Below, piece after piece: positions 10,484-20,955 of a stretch of DNA of 64,000 nt (positions within the stretch are counted from its first letter, which is position 1; every line of letters begins with the position of its first letter). The stretch spans positions 62,001-126,000 of the forward strand of contig ML996708.1 in assembly GCA_010356995.1 (NCBI GenBank). The letters are read 5' to 3'. The notes under the pieces were generated by a model that was not told the DNA's origin, ran no database searches, and worked only from the letters and a program-made list of their open reading frames with translations. The translations under genes were made by a program, and so were the position numbers. This DNA comes from Trichodelitschia bisporula. Taxonomy: Eukaryota > Ascomycota > Dothideomycetes > Phaeotrichales > Phaeotrichaceae.

Positions 10484-12732
10484 ATGAACGCGACACCGCA
10501 CCCAACGCAAGATGATGAGAGTTCTATCGTCCACAGAAACTCAGCCAGACGACCCAGGAGATCAAGAAATGCCGAAGCCAGTCGCCTTCTCGTGGGCTCC
10601 ACCGACTTTGAACTCAATGAACGACCCGTGCGCTCGGCTAACTCTGGGACCGATGCACTGCCTGCGAACTCTGCCAGCTCTGAAAGCGAGCGACCATCAA
10701 TGAGCCTCGATGGATCCGAGATCAAGCCAAAGAAACGTATCTCCAGCTCCGGAGCAGTTGTTTTGTTGGCCTGTTGTGTTATTACCCTCCCGATGGTGAC
10801 CATCTCCGGGGCTCTTCTAGGTCTGATCCTCAAACATCGCATCGCTACAAGTACTCTGCGATTTCATAATACGGAGTTGAACTCCGACCCAAGCTCATCT
10901 TCTTACTATATTGCCTTCCACTCAAGCACCCTCGTTGCTTTGGCTTCGTGGTCGAGTACCATCGCCCCATTTCTGGTTGGCTTTGCCATCACTCTGGTCT
11001 CTTACCCGGTCGCGCACGATATTTTACCTACCTCGAAGTTGAGGGATCCTCCCGCAGCCGAGCTTCTATCGCCATATCAGTTCTCTATGTTGGTGCGCAT
11101 GTTGCTGAGCAGTGGGCCTGTTTCAATGTTTCACTGGGGGGCGTCTGTTGGCTGGTCCAAAGAAAAGCAACCCAGGGCCCTAAAGACAATGGCTGCCCAT
11201 CTGGCTTTCGGCTTGTTTCTCAGGTTCGTCATGCGAGGAGTCCTCAGCTAAGGCTAATAGTGCGGGGTAGTTGGGTTATCATCATCTCCGATACTTGGTT
11301 TCACTTCGCGACTACTACCATTGAGTGCCAGCGGGACAATCCGTCTTCAGCCTGGTGGAAAGGCTATCCCGGGGGATGGAACGGCAGTTTTGCTATTCGC
11401 CCTGAGTGTAGCAACATTGCTACAGCAAAAACGGAGGGCTGTACGCTCGCCAAAACAGATAATGGAGTTCTTGCCCTCGTCCCCGGGAGGGTCGCTGCGA
11501 ACCTACTCTACAAACCCGATGGGTACCGGCCCGCTGGGGGCGAAGTTGAGGTCTCGACGACGAAAGCAGACATCATCGGGGAGGTGATTGTCGACAAATC
11601 TACCGGGGGCAAAGTTAAACGCGCGACGAGGAGAGATCTGGAACTCCCACCGTTCCTTCACTGGAACGCGAGTATGGATAGCTGGGTGACCAAAAATATG
11701 CCAATTGAAATGGCCTATCTCGCAGTGGCCTCTGGAGCCAGCACTCTGGAAATCGACTCTAATTCTATTCCCGATGGAACCAGCCCCGACAAGCGTAATT
11801 ACCTTGAGTATCATGCTCACTCCTGGGGCGTGGTGACGACCTGCATCAATGTCACTTCCCAGTGCCAGAATACAACAGCGGCGCCCAGTATAAACGGTGT
11901 AGGGCAGAACTTCCGATGCAATTTCCCCTTCGAAGGCGGCAATGACTTCTGGCGAATGAACTATTACACGAACTCCAGTCTTTTGGATACCGGGACAGAT
12001 GATGTTGCTACCAATCCCTACTATTTTGCCGCCTTCATCCCAGCCAACCCGATCGTGTCCGCGCCCCACTCATCGGCTGTCATAAATTGCAGCGTGGAGG
12101 TTTATGACGTGGAATTCAGGACCAGCAGGGTCGACGGCCTTCTCCGTGACAGCTGGACAGGAAGCTTCCAAAGCAATCGCACCCTCAGCAATACCACCGT
12201 GACCAACATCATCAAAGGTTCGCAGCAGTTCACGTCCTTTGGTAACGCTTTGTTTATACAAGCGGCCGGCGCTGAAAGCTTCTTCGGGACTGGACGTTTT
12301 GAAAGCATTGCCCTCGCCTATTCCAAGACGGCTCTTGCCGTCGCTGCTGATGCCTTCAGAACAGTTCCCCCGCGTGATCTCCGCTACATTGAAGAAGTTG
12401 CGGTCGTTCGCGTGAGCATCCCCGCCCTCGCTTTTCTTCTTGCCGGAAATCTTTCGTTTGTGGCTTACGGCATCGTGCTCACTTACATGGCGTACAAGCC
12501 TCACATCATGGATGGCGATACGGGCGAGGTCCTGGCCCGACTCAGTGTCCCAGCACTCGCTGCAACACTGTTTGGACAGGCACGCACGCGTGAGCCTGTA
12601 GACGAGGTGGAGGAGATGTTTGACGAACGGTATGGAATGGAAGGGCCCCTAGTGAAGTTTAACCGTACATCAGAGGGAGGTTGGGCGTTTGAAGCTGTGT
12701 CTCAAGAAGAGATATCATGGGAGGCTCATTAG
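10484..12732 (+). CDS. Hypothetical multi-pass glycosylated membrane protein
   Basis: A predicted 733-residue membrane protein of a type common in filamentous fungi but of unknown function. Exons are 10484-11223 and 11271-12732; the 47-bp intron starts GTTCGT and ends GGGGTAG, and is the join that links the two frames (LFLS|WVIIIS). The cytosolic-type head (about 85 residues) is basic and Ser-rich. Hydrophobic segments lie at about 88-116 (VVLLACCVITLPMVTISGAL) and 145-180, with another near the C-terminus (IPALAFLLAGNLSFVAYGIV). The large region between carries many N-glycosylation sequons (NGS, NTT, NSS, NRT, NTT) and several Cys, consistent with an extracytoplasmic domain, and ends in a short acidic cytosolic tail. 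Intergenic neighbours give no functional hint. An overlapping upstream ORF could lower translation. Confidence 0.7.
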
Positions 12733-13795
12733 TTCATGCTGGGTTTGCTGAGTGAGATTTGTACGGCGCGATGTTGATTATTGTACGGGAAGGCTGAGTT
12801 GATGATGTTTTCTGTATTTGTTCTGCAACTCATGCATCACGGTAGTGTCCCCATTTCCAAGATCGGTTTGACTGCACCCGATTAGTGATCTCTACGGGCC
12901 TTCACGCATGTATGTGATGATGTCTCAAGCTCACCATCTCTCCGACATCCTCGAGGAAGACCCCCCGCAGCTTCATCCCTCACCGCCACGGAGAGCGGAG
13001 GGATGGTACGGTAAAGCGAACTGCAGCAATGAGGTTGTGGTTGTCATGAAGTTTGCGAGTCAAAGGCGAGGGGGAAGTTGGGGACGCTTTCCCCGCAGCA
13101 TTGATGAGCTGGTGGGGCTGTGACTTTCCATGAATCGCAGGTCTTACTACGTGGAATACCGTCTCGGCATTAGGGGAACAAACATGAGTAGAACCAAAAA
13201 TGTCATGGCCGGCCCGCCAGGTATTTTACCGGACAATGATGGCCACAGCATTCTCGAGTGGTCCTTGGTATGGTACGTCACCGTCAGCAAAAGCATGGAG
13301 GCATCCTCAACCTCACAACATAGCAAAGACGAAGAAATGCAACCTCCATTCTCCAAATCGCCTTTTGCCTCGAGCGGTAGGGCCACTCTGAGCACCCCGA
13401 TGTCGCACTCTTGGAAGCCACGTGTACTCATACCGCGAGAACCCTCTTAAACGTCAGATTCCCTCGCCTTATCGTGCTGGGCAATCACGTGCGTGTCGCC
13501 AGCCTCCTTCTCAGCTCGGTGAAGGGAGTACGGAGGCGGAGCTCAGCCGCACTTCGACGTTGGTACTTAAGGTATATACGACACTAGAGACGCACTTCAC
13601 GAACCATACTCTGAGTATAAGTGCCACGACACTTCGCTCGCATCGAAAAGTAGCGGAAACATCCAATTCCAACACAGAAATCAACACCAGACGAAGCAAC
13701 GCGGGCTTCTCTACCTACAAGAACAGATCTCAGACGTCGACAGGCCTACAGTTTACGTAGTACATTGCAGTACAAGATAGACGGGTTTGGTGATT
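12733..13795. other. Intergenic region
   Basis: About 1.06 kb. It contains TATATA at 13573-13578, some 220 bp before the next candidate start, and a few GTAC words near 12760-12790. The short frames in it show no family resemblance. Confidence 0.55.
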
Positions 13796-14230
13796 ATGGA
13801 CTACCCGTCCCATTTCGACCACCCACCCATGTATGCGGCGTCTGGGGATACCAGCTATTTTTTGAACAAGGAGTGGGATGGAAGGGAGCGCCTTGCTAAT
13901 GCCTATCCATGGCGGGAGCGGGAGGAGATGGACGCGCGACACGTGCCCCCGCCCCCGCCCCAGCTGCGCGCAGAGCGGCGAGGCGGAGGGCCGGCAATGT
14001 GGCAGCGCCCGCAAGCGCGGGACCTGATCCGTCCGAGCATGGTCGAAGAGCTAGGCTGCCACGGGAACGTTGCGCGGCGGGTGAGCACGGTGATGGAGCG
14101 CCGGGAGGAGATGGAGCGCGTTGGCAATGATGCTCCGGTTCCAACGAAGGGGCCGGAGGAGATAGAACGCGTTGCCAGCGGTGCTCAGGTTTTACGGAAG
14201 GAGGGTGGGGAGATGGAAAGCGTTTGCTAA
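13796..14230 (+). CDS. Hypothetical protein with 51-bp tandem repeats; possibly truncated by an in-frame stop
   Basis: A 144-residue frame from ATG 13796 that I do not recognise. The middle is Arg/Pro-rich (RHVPPPPPQLRAERRGG). From residue about 105 it runs through 17-residue repeats (unit starts at 14108, 14159, 14210): EMERVGNDAPVPTKGPE, then EIERVASGAQVLRKEGG, then EMESVC followed by TAA at 14228-14230. The same frame stays open for another 78 codons to TAG at 14465-14467 and keeps an acidic, charged composition, so the TAA may be a recent nonsense change in a longer gene of about 222 residues, or part of an unseen intron. Convergent with the AAA ATPase gene, whose stop is at 14538. Evidence for expression is absent. 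Confidence 0.35.
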   Translation: MDYPSHFDHPPMYAASGDTSYFLNKEWDGRERLANAYPWREREEMDARHVPPPPPQLRAERRGGGPAMWQRPQARDLIRPSMVEELGCHGNVARRVSTVMERREEMERVGNDAPVPTKGPEEIERVASGAQVLRKEGGEMESVC

Positions 14231-14311
14231 TCACCCTCCGGTTCTGACGGACTTGAAGAGGATGAGAAGCGTGGGCGACGATTCTCCAGTGAGAAAGAAG
14301 AAGAGAGGCTT
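14108..14311 (+). repeat. 51-bp degenerate tandem repeat, four copies
   Basis: Units begin at 14108, 14159, 14210 and 14261, each starting with GAGATGGA/GAGATAGAA/GATGAGAAGCG-like sequence followed by a GCGTTGGC-like and a CTCCGGTT-like block. The period is exactly 51 bp (17 codons) and the copies have diverged by substitution rather than indel. Confidence 0.8.
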
Positions 14312-14537
14312 GTGGGCTCGACCGAAGAAGATATGTGGAAGGTGGGGGGTTCACCTGGGCGAGGGGCAAGTGAAATAAGGGAACCGGAGGAGGTATGTGG
14401 AGACGTCAATGAATCTCCGGTGGGCACTTATCACACTATCAACGCTCGAGCTGATTTGATGGTTTAGGGCGTCATGTTTCTGTCTAGGCCGTGTCGACCG
14501 CTATCCCTACGAAATCAAAATCAAAATCCACCCCCCA

Positions 14538-16658
14538 TCAGTCATACAAGCTCTGACTTCCGCTCCCCCGCTTCGACGCCTGCGGCGCCGTCACCTTGAT
14601 CCCGCTTTCCATGCGCGCCAGCGTCATCTCGTACCCCTTGACATTGCACCAAGTACGCACCGTATGAATCGCATTCTTGATCTCACGCCCGTTGAGCTCC
14701 CACTGCGCCAACTCCTTGATATCCTCCTCCGTCATCCCTGCAAGCGTAGCCTCGCTGTCGCTGTCTCCACCACTCTTACCTCCAGGCAAGCGCTCAAGGA
14801 ACTTGCGCCAGACGAGGGCGCGCGCCTCCGGCGCCAGCGGCGAGAAAAGCAAGTGGATGTTGACGCGCGAGCGGAAGGCCGCATCGATGGTGTGGTACAG
14901 GTTGGTGGTCAGAAAGATGATGCCCGAGAAGTATTCCAGCTCGCGCAGAAAGATGGACACCAGCTCGTTGCGCACGATGTCGTTGGGCGACCGCTCCGCC
15001 ATGAAGACATCCGCTTCGTCCAAAAGGATCACCGCGTCCCAGTCGGTGGCCAGCTCGAACACCTTTTTGATCTTGGGGCCCAGCTCGGCGGCCACAATTC
15101 CCAGGTCCTCGGCTTGCAGGTAGAAGAGCGGTCGGCGTGTGCGGTCGGCTACCGCCTCGGCCATCAGCGTCTTGCCTGTGCCTGGCGGCCCGCTGAGCAA
15201 GGTGATGAGGCCCTGCCCCTTGCCGACAATGACGTCTTGCACAACCTGCGTCCCGGGCCGGCGGTGGTTTTCGACAAACGACAGGATCAGATCCTTCTGC
15301 TGCTCCGGGTACACAAGATGGTCGTACGCCTCGTCGTTCCACACCATGGGCTTGATATCGTCGAGGAAGAACATGAGCCACTGCTTGTTCTTCAGCGCAT
15401 ACCCCGCCAGCGTCGGCGCAACGTAAACGAGATCCTCCGGCCGAGCCAGCATGTCCGCCTTGTTCTTCGCCTGCGCCGCCTCATCCAACCGGTGGATATA
15501 CGGCTTCTCCGGCTCCTTCTTCTCCTTCTCCTTCTTCTCCTCGTCGCCCTGCATCACCAAGCCCCGCACCCGATTCAACTCTTTCAGCCGCCGCTTCTCC
15601 TGCCGCACCCAATCATCCCCCTCATTATTCTCCCGCTCCTTCTCCGTCTCCCCCCGCCCAAGACCCAGGAAGTGCTTCTTGAACCCAAACACATCGACCA
15701 AAATCCTCCCCTCAACATTATGCCGCTCCTGCCCATGCATACTATCACACGTCGCCACACCCGCATACATCGCATACGCCAAGCCCTGAAACTCCAGCGC
15801 GCGCGTCCCACGATCCGCAAGCCGCTTGCGCACCGCATCCGGCGCCTCATGACAACTCAGCGGGTAATGCTCCAAATCACGCACGGGCCTGTTCCCAGTA
15901 AAAATGCCCACCCGCGCCTCACTCGCGCTCCACGCAAACTTCCGCCCGTCAAACACCACCTCCTCGCACTCGAGCACCAACGCCCCGTTCTTCCGATCGT
16001 ACCGTGTGCTCTTAACGCGGCGGATGCGCTCGCAGTCCGGGCCGGGCGTGTACACGTCGCAGCCGCGCGGGAAGAAGGCCCAGGCTAGGTTGTACGTGAT
16101 CAGGCTTGCGGCCTCGAGGGTTTTGATCTGCGTGCCGACGCTGCCGAAGAGTTCCGCCATGAGGCTGAGAAGAAGATCGGTTTGGATCTTGAGCTGGCTG
16201 CCGGCGGCGGCGTCGGCGGAAATGCGCTTGATGTCGTCGCGGCGGAACCAAAGGGGCTGGAAGGGGGCGTGGAAAGTCGCCGTGTCGCCGTCGGCGAGGT
16301 ACGTGCCCTCCTTTGCCAGAACCGGGCGGAGCGCATCGAGCAGCGTGTAATTCTGCACTTCGAGCATGAACGGCGCGAGGCTGACGCGGCCCTTGATCAC
16401 GGGCTTGGAGTAATCAATGATTTTGTACAGCTTCAGCGCGACGCGGTCCTGCTGCCGCGCGACTTTGGCGCTGATCTGCTTCGGCGGCGTGTCGACCCAG
16501 TCGCGGCATAGCGGGGAGGAATTCTTGCTTTCGTAGAAGTATTTGATTGTGGCGTCGATGCCGCGGGTGGGGTCTTTGGGGGCTTCGCCGGGGGGTGGGG
16601 CGGGGATTTTGTTGCGGGTTGGCAGGGAGCCCGCGAAGCGAGAGAGGAGGGGAGGCAT
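14538..16658 (-). CDS. AAA ATPase with DUF7025-type N-terminal region
   Basis: A single-exon gene for a 706-residue AAA ATPase of the large, poorly characterised fungal group that carries an N-terminal DUF7025 domain. ATG 16658 is used; the frame continues upstream only with a GTG. The DUF7025-like part lies at about 110-260 (YTLLDALRPVLAKEGTYL; LLSLMAELFGSVGTQI; LAWAFFPRGCDVY). A Lys/Glu-rich linker (EEKKEKEKKEPEKPYIHRLDE) precedes the ATPase core. Walker A is GPPGTGKT near residue 490, Walker B is AVILLDEADVF near 540, and the second-region-of-homology Arg is in AAFRSRVNIHL. The module ends with a small lid (LAQWELNGREIKNAIHTVRTW). ATP-driven remodelling of an unknown protein partner is expected; Walker B Asp-Glu are intact so it should be active. 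Confidence 0.9.
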   Translation of the reverse strand: MPPLLSRFAGSLPTRNKIPAPPPGEAPKDPTRGIDATIKYFYESKNSSPLCRDWVDTPPKQISAKVARQQDRVALKLYKIIDYSKPVIKGRVSLAPFMLEVQNYTLLDALRPVLAKEGTYLADGDTATFHAPFQPLWFRRDDIKRISADAAAGSQLKIQTDLLLSLMAELFGSVGTQIKTLEAASLITYNLAWAFFPRGCDVYTPGPDCERIRRVKSTRYDRKNGALVLECEEVVFDGRKFAWSASEARVGIFTGNRPVRDLEHYPLSCHEAPDAVRKRLADRGTRALEFQGLAYAMYAGVATCDSMHGQERHNVEGRILVDVFGFKKHFLGLGRGETEKERENNEGDDWVRQEKRRLKELNRVRGLVMQGDEEKKEKEKKEPEKPYIHRLDEAAQAKNKADMLARPEDLVYVAPTLAGYALKNKQWLMFFLDDIKPMVWNDEAYDHLVYPEQQKDLILSFVENHRRPGTQVVQDVIVGKGQGLITLLSGPPGTGKTLMAEAVADRTRRPLFYLQAEDLGIVAAELGPKIKKVFELATDWDAVILLDEADVFMAERSPNDIVRNELVSIFLRELEYFSGIIFLTTNLYHTIDAAFRSRVNIHLLFSPLAPEARALVWRKFLERLPGGKSGGDSDSEATLAGMTEEDIKELAQWELNGREIKNAIHTVRTWCNVKGYEMTLARMESGIKVTAPQASKRGSGSQSLYD

Positions 16659-17384
16659 GGTTGGTCGGGTGGGGTTGTGGGGTTGGGAGATGTTCTCCAG
16701 ATGAGGCGGAGCAGCGGGGAGCACGAAGATAGGCCGGGCGAGAAGTGAGGACCAGGAAACTAGGAGACTTGTCCGTGACGTCTGATCTAGACAGCGGGAA
16801 GCGTCTTAAATGCAATCCTGCAGCCTTCCGCCCCGCATCAATACCCCTCAAGGCAGCAGTAAACACAGCTCGCGGTGCGCGCGCCACACCCCGGCTGAAA
16901 GCGCCGCGCGAGGCTGATTCGTTTCTCGGCGCGCAGCCGATCTGCAGGTTCAAGGTCGGAATCCCAATGCCCAAGAGGGGAATCCCGATGCCGACACCGC
17001 AGGCGCCTCGTTTATCCAGCCACGTTGCGCTTGTTATTGTGCAGTTTAAGCGCGTGGTGTGAATTCTGTAGCCTAATCGCCGGTTGCCCAGTTAAGGAGG
17101 GGAGGTTCGATCAAGCTCCTCGCTAACGATTCGTGCGGGGTTAGGCTGACACAGCCACCGTGGCTTTATTGGTGTGGCACGCGAGGAGAGCCTCGAGTCT
17201 CAACGAGATGTGCGCATTATGTGTCCTTCAGCTTGCTACAGCTATCCCCGTGATATGCGCGCCCTTGACGACAGATAAGCATTCATGTGTCCATTTGGCT
17301 TCAATGACACATGCGCCCAATATGTGCTTTGCCCACTACGGCAAGTCGGCGATATCCAACGCCGTCACACAACATTCCCCGCAT
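16659..17384. other. Intergenic region between AAA ATPase and DUF2235 genes
   Basis: 726 bp between two minus-strand genes in tandem; holds the 3' end of the DUF2235 gene and the promoter of the ATPase. A direct repeat AATCCC(A/G)ATGCC occurs twice near 16960-16994. Nothing else seen. Confidence 0.5.
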
Positions 17385-19299
17385 CTAGCCCCCCCTCCTT
17401 CCCGTCCGCTCAGGCCAAAGCACCACCCTCTCCATCTCGCGATCAAACCCAAGCAACTCCCTCTCCATCCCCCACAGCGGTGCCTCAGGCAGCACCCTTG
17501 TGCTAACATTGCGCTCCTCGAACCTCGCACGCCAGTACACCTCGGGTCTCCCACGGGGTCCATCGGGATACTCAACGACCAGCTTCCAGTCAGCCAGCCC
17601 GTCGGGATCATATGGTCCATTATCATCAACCCCAGGGCCCCGGCAGACCATCCGCACGCGCACACTTGCGTGGACATACTCGTGCGTGTCGCGCAGTGGC
17701 CTGTCGGAGATATGCCCGTCCTTGTCGACGGCGTAGTACTCGCCGGGATGGCGAGCTGTGCCGCCGCCTATGGCGTACACACCCTTCATAGAGTTCGTGA
17801 TCTTCCCAAAGCCCCAAGGGCGCGGTTTCCGTCCTGTGGTCAAGTAGTACTGGTGGTTGTCAATGGCTTGGTCGCGGATGTAGCCCGTCTGGATGTCGAG
17901 GAAGGGTGCGATTTGCGATAACATCCAAGCCAGACTGATATTGGCAAGGTTTTGGTCGTCGAGGCCGCCGCCCACATTGGAGTGCACACCTGGGAACCAG
18001 ACTTGGCGGAGGCGCTGGTGGGGTTAGTCTTGCGGGATGAGAGGAAAGGGAAGGTACCGTCCGGTTGCCGCGCGGCTTCTCCCACACGGCCGGCGCAAAT
18101 GCGGTGCGCCGCTCTTCCAGCGCGAGCGCTTGAAATGCATTCTCGATACAGTCGGACAGCTTCGTGTCCCAGAAAGACATTTCGCGGGACTCATCACCCT
18201 GGATTCCGATGCGGGTGAGGACGGGGATACGGGGTAGGCCAAGCGAGCCTGGCAATCAGCACTGACAGCGCAACTCAGCCCGTAAAACTCACCAACCGTG
18301 TCCCATACCCCTACCACCTTGATGTCGACATCCAGAATCGTCATACCTCGGCGGGCCAACCCATCCTTGTACGACGGATCTGAAGCACTGGGCTTATTCT
18401 TATACGGCTGATCCGGTGTCATAGGCTGGTAGTGCGGATCATGACGATGGCGCACATCGCGGAATATCTCCGGCAGATACGGCAAGCCGCGCTTGGTGAG
18501 CAGCCCGACCGCACCGATGAGGCCCGCAATCGAACGCGCGGTAAAGGCGCCGCGCGAGAAGCCGAAAATGAAGATCTCGTCGCCGGGCGTGTAGTTGTTT
18601 GCGAGGAAGGAGTACGACTCGCGCACGTTCTCCGCCAGTCCGACTCCAACGGCCCCCGCCACCACGCGGTTAATGATGCTCCCGTGACTCCCAACGCCAG
18701 AATGATACGACACAACCTGCGGGACGTTGTCGTCGCTCTCCGCCTTAATCGCACGTGCCAGCCGCGTCACGTTGCTCGGCGTCGGAATCTCGCCGTTGAG
18801 ATTGCCGTTATCGGAGTCGAGCCAGGTGCCTATGCCATCAGTCACGCATCACACGTACTCGAAGCAACCCACCATCAGCGCAAATAATCAGTCGCTTATA
18901 CGGCTGACTGGTATACCGTCTCGGACACACCCTCTCCCCCTCCCGATCGACGCGATCCCGTCCCCCCCTCTCCCCATCGCGGATCTGCATCGACCCGGCC
19001 CGATCGACGAGCACAGCCACATCCCGATCGTAAGTCTCCCGCTCCTCATACTGGCCATCGCGGCTGCGCGACCGGTCATCGCGGCTCCGCTCCCGGTACT
19101 CAGACACCTCGAGCCGGTCGCCGAGGCGTCCATCCCGGCTGCGGGGTCGCTCGTCGCGCCCGGCGTTGAGGCGCCCATCTCGGCTCTGGGGCCGGTCGTT
19201 GCGTCCGTCGCGGCTGCCGTCGCGGCGCCGCTGCTGCACGTATTCTTCTCGTCCGTCTGGCCCGTCGCGCCGGACGATGACGACTTCGTCGCGGGGCAT
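17385..19299 (-). CDS. DUF2235 (Tle1-like) alpha/beta hydrolase with RD-rich N-terminal extension
   Basis: A predicted 594-residue protein of the DUF2235 family, serine hydrolases related to the type VI secretion phospholipase Tle1. Exons: 19299-18873, 18829-18293, 18248-18058 and 18014-17385; the introns are 43-44 bp with GTGGGT, GTGAGT and GTACCT donors and all joins keep frame. The first about 125 residues are a repetitive Arg/Asp/Glu-rich head (units like SRDGRL and RDERPRSRD). The hydrolase follows: KRLIICADG|TW, GVGSHGSI, the nucleophile elbow GFSRGAF near 230, the acid region VWDTVGSLGLPRIP, and the His motif WFPGVHSNVGGG. Lipase or esterase activity on lipid or other esters is expected from the family; the substrate in fungi is unknown. 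A paralogue without the head lies at 48179-49763. Divergent from cutC. Confidence 0.85.
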
Positions 19300-20144
19300 C
19301 GCCGCGTTATCTTGTCAAAGCCGAATCACTCAGAGCCTAACCGTGCCGCAAACCGGTGGTAAAGAAACTGTGCCTTCTTTTCCCAATATCGCAAGTAAGC
19401 ACGTGAGTGTAAGACGATGGACTATAAATGATGGAAGACGAAATTCGAGAGGCACGCGGTGGGATTTATGCGCGATGTCGAGAGTAGGTTAGCATCGCCA
19501 TGCGCGCCGAGCCTCAGCCCCGCCTCGGGATCCTTGCCGATGATCTCGGCGGTGCCGGGCCACGTGATATTTCAGCTTTGCTGCAAGACGAAGTGCTCTC
19601 ATCAATCCCGATAAGAATGAAAGCATGGGCTTCCTTTGCAGGTACCGTAGAGCTGTAATTCGATGGATATTGTTCCAGACAATTCCAGACCTTTTATCAA
19701 AATCGGTGAGCGCCAAAAGCGTGTCATCCGCTGCGCCTCAGCCTTGTCTTCGCCACAGTCATTTGAAGGCAGACGGCAGCTGAACCTTGTGAATAAAAGC
19801 TTGCTGCATGACCAAATTTTGGAGGTCTTGGTGCTGGTATGGTTTTTCTGGCACTGGAAGAAGATAACTGCATGAGCTCAGAAGCCGGGCAACACAGCCG
19901 CCCTCCGGGGATTCAGTCAAGCCGGGCGTCAATGCCTTCATGCCCATCCCTTGACCCCACCGATCAATGGTCCATGCCAATGCGGAGAAGGAAGAATCAT
20001 CATCCGGCCGCCCAATCTCAACCGCAGCAGCATTCTTGCCGGCGACGAGCTGCGAGTGCAGTGCGGGGCACCCTTTCAACCCCGCACCAGCCATCCTTCA
20101 ACCCCCAAAGCCCAAGCAGAAACTCAACCCCCCCCCCACCCAAA
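19300..20144. other. Intergenic region between divergent DUF2235 and cutC genes
   Basis: 845 bp shared upstream region. The frame that enters cutC is open from 19839, but its upstream part lacks conserved sequence and is treated as leader. A C10 run lies just before the cutC start. Confidence 0.5.
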
Positions 20145-20864
20145 ATGCCCCTCGAAATAGCCATCTTCTCCGACATCTCCTTTAACCCCGCCCTCTCCAG
20201 CTTTCCCCCCGACCGCATAGAAGTATGCACCAACTACGCCGTCGGCGGCCTCACACCCCCCCGTAGCCTCCTCGATGCCCTCTGTACGCAACGCTCCCAC
20301 GACTCCCGTCGCTACGACATCCACGCACTCATCCGCCCGCACGCCAATGGGTTCGTCTATAGCGAGACGGATATCGAGGCCATGAAGGCCAGCATAGACG
20401 AGTTGGGGCAGTATGTGGGCGGATATGTGTTCGGTGTATTGCGTGAGGGGGAAAATGGGCTGGAACTCGATGTGCCGCAGTGTAAGGCGCTGATTGCGCA
20501 TGCGCAGAGCAATTCACTTCCATTGCGCAAGAAGTGCGTGCTGCACCGCGCGGTTGACGAGATAGTCTGCGAGCCGAGCGATTTGGTTAACCAAGTGGTT
20601 GCAGCGGGCTTTGACGCTGTGCTGATGAGCGGGAAGGCAGGTACAGATGCGATAGAGAGTGTGCCGCGGATTAAGGCGGTTGTCGAAGCGGCGGCGGGGC
20701 GGTTTGAAGTCATTGTCGGTGGCGGAGTGAGAACCGAGCACATAAAGGAGCTAAAGCAGACGGGGGCAAAGTGGTTTCACTCTTCGGCAATTCGGAGCAA
20801 AAGTACTGATATGGCTGATGCGAGGGAGCTGTATGACTTGCTAGATGCCGTAGGCCGAAACTGA
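20145..20864 (+). CDS. cutC: CutC-family copper homeostasis protein
   Basis: A single-exon gene for 239 residues of the CutC family, a TIM-barrel cytosolic protein historically linked to copper tolerance in bacteria and conserved in eukaryotes; its biochemical role is still debated. ATG 20145 gives the normal family start (MPLEIAIFSD). Conserved segments in order: RIEVCTNYAVGGLTPPRSLL (the usual family motif is ELCANLxxGGLTPS), DIHALIRPHANGFVYSETD (usual MIRPRGGDFVYS), LDVPQCKALIAHA, KCVLHRAVDEI (usual TFHRAFD), FDAVLMSGKAGTDA (usual ILTSGG) and FEVIVGGGV. Length is close to bacterial CutC (about 248). Stop codon lies 91 bp from the stop of the convergent methyltransferase gene. Confidence 0.9.
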   Translation: MPLEIAIFSDISFNPALSSFPPDRIEVCTNYAVGGLTPPRSLLDALCTQRSHDSRRYDIHALIRPHANGFVYSETDIEAMKASIDELGQYVGGYVFGVLREGENGLELDVPQCKALIAHAQSNSLPLRKKCVLHRAVDEIVCEPSDLVNQVVAAGFDAVLMSGKAGTDAIESVPRIKAVVEAAAGRFEVIVGGGVRTEHIKELKQTGAKWFHSSAIRSKSTDMADARELYDLLDAVGRN

Positions 20865-20955
20865 GAAGATGGACGCTCTGGCGTTCCTATCCTCAACATC
20901 ACGAGAATTGTACTCCCCAGACGTCGAATCACCATTGTTACCCCATCCCGCCCGC

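Noticed and set aside
11224-11252. 29-bp intron in the membrane-protein gene
   Set aside because: Too short for fungal splicing; the 47-bp alternative ending at 11270 keeps frame with a better branch site.
14664-16088. 474-codon open frame on the plus strand
   Set aside because: It is antisense to the AAA ATPase gene; its Arg/Leu-rich translation mirrors the coding frame and matches no family.
19839-20144. N-terminal extension of cutC by 102 codons
   Set aside because: The extension is Ser/Pro/Gln-rich and not conserved, while ATG 20145 gives the normal CutC start.
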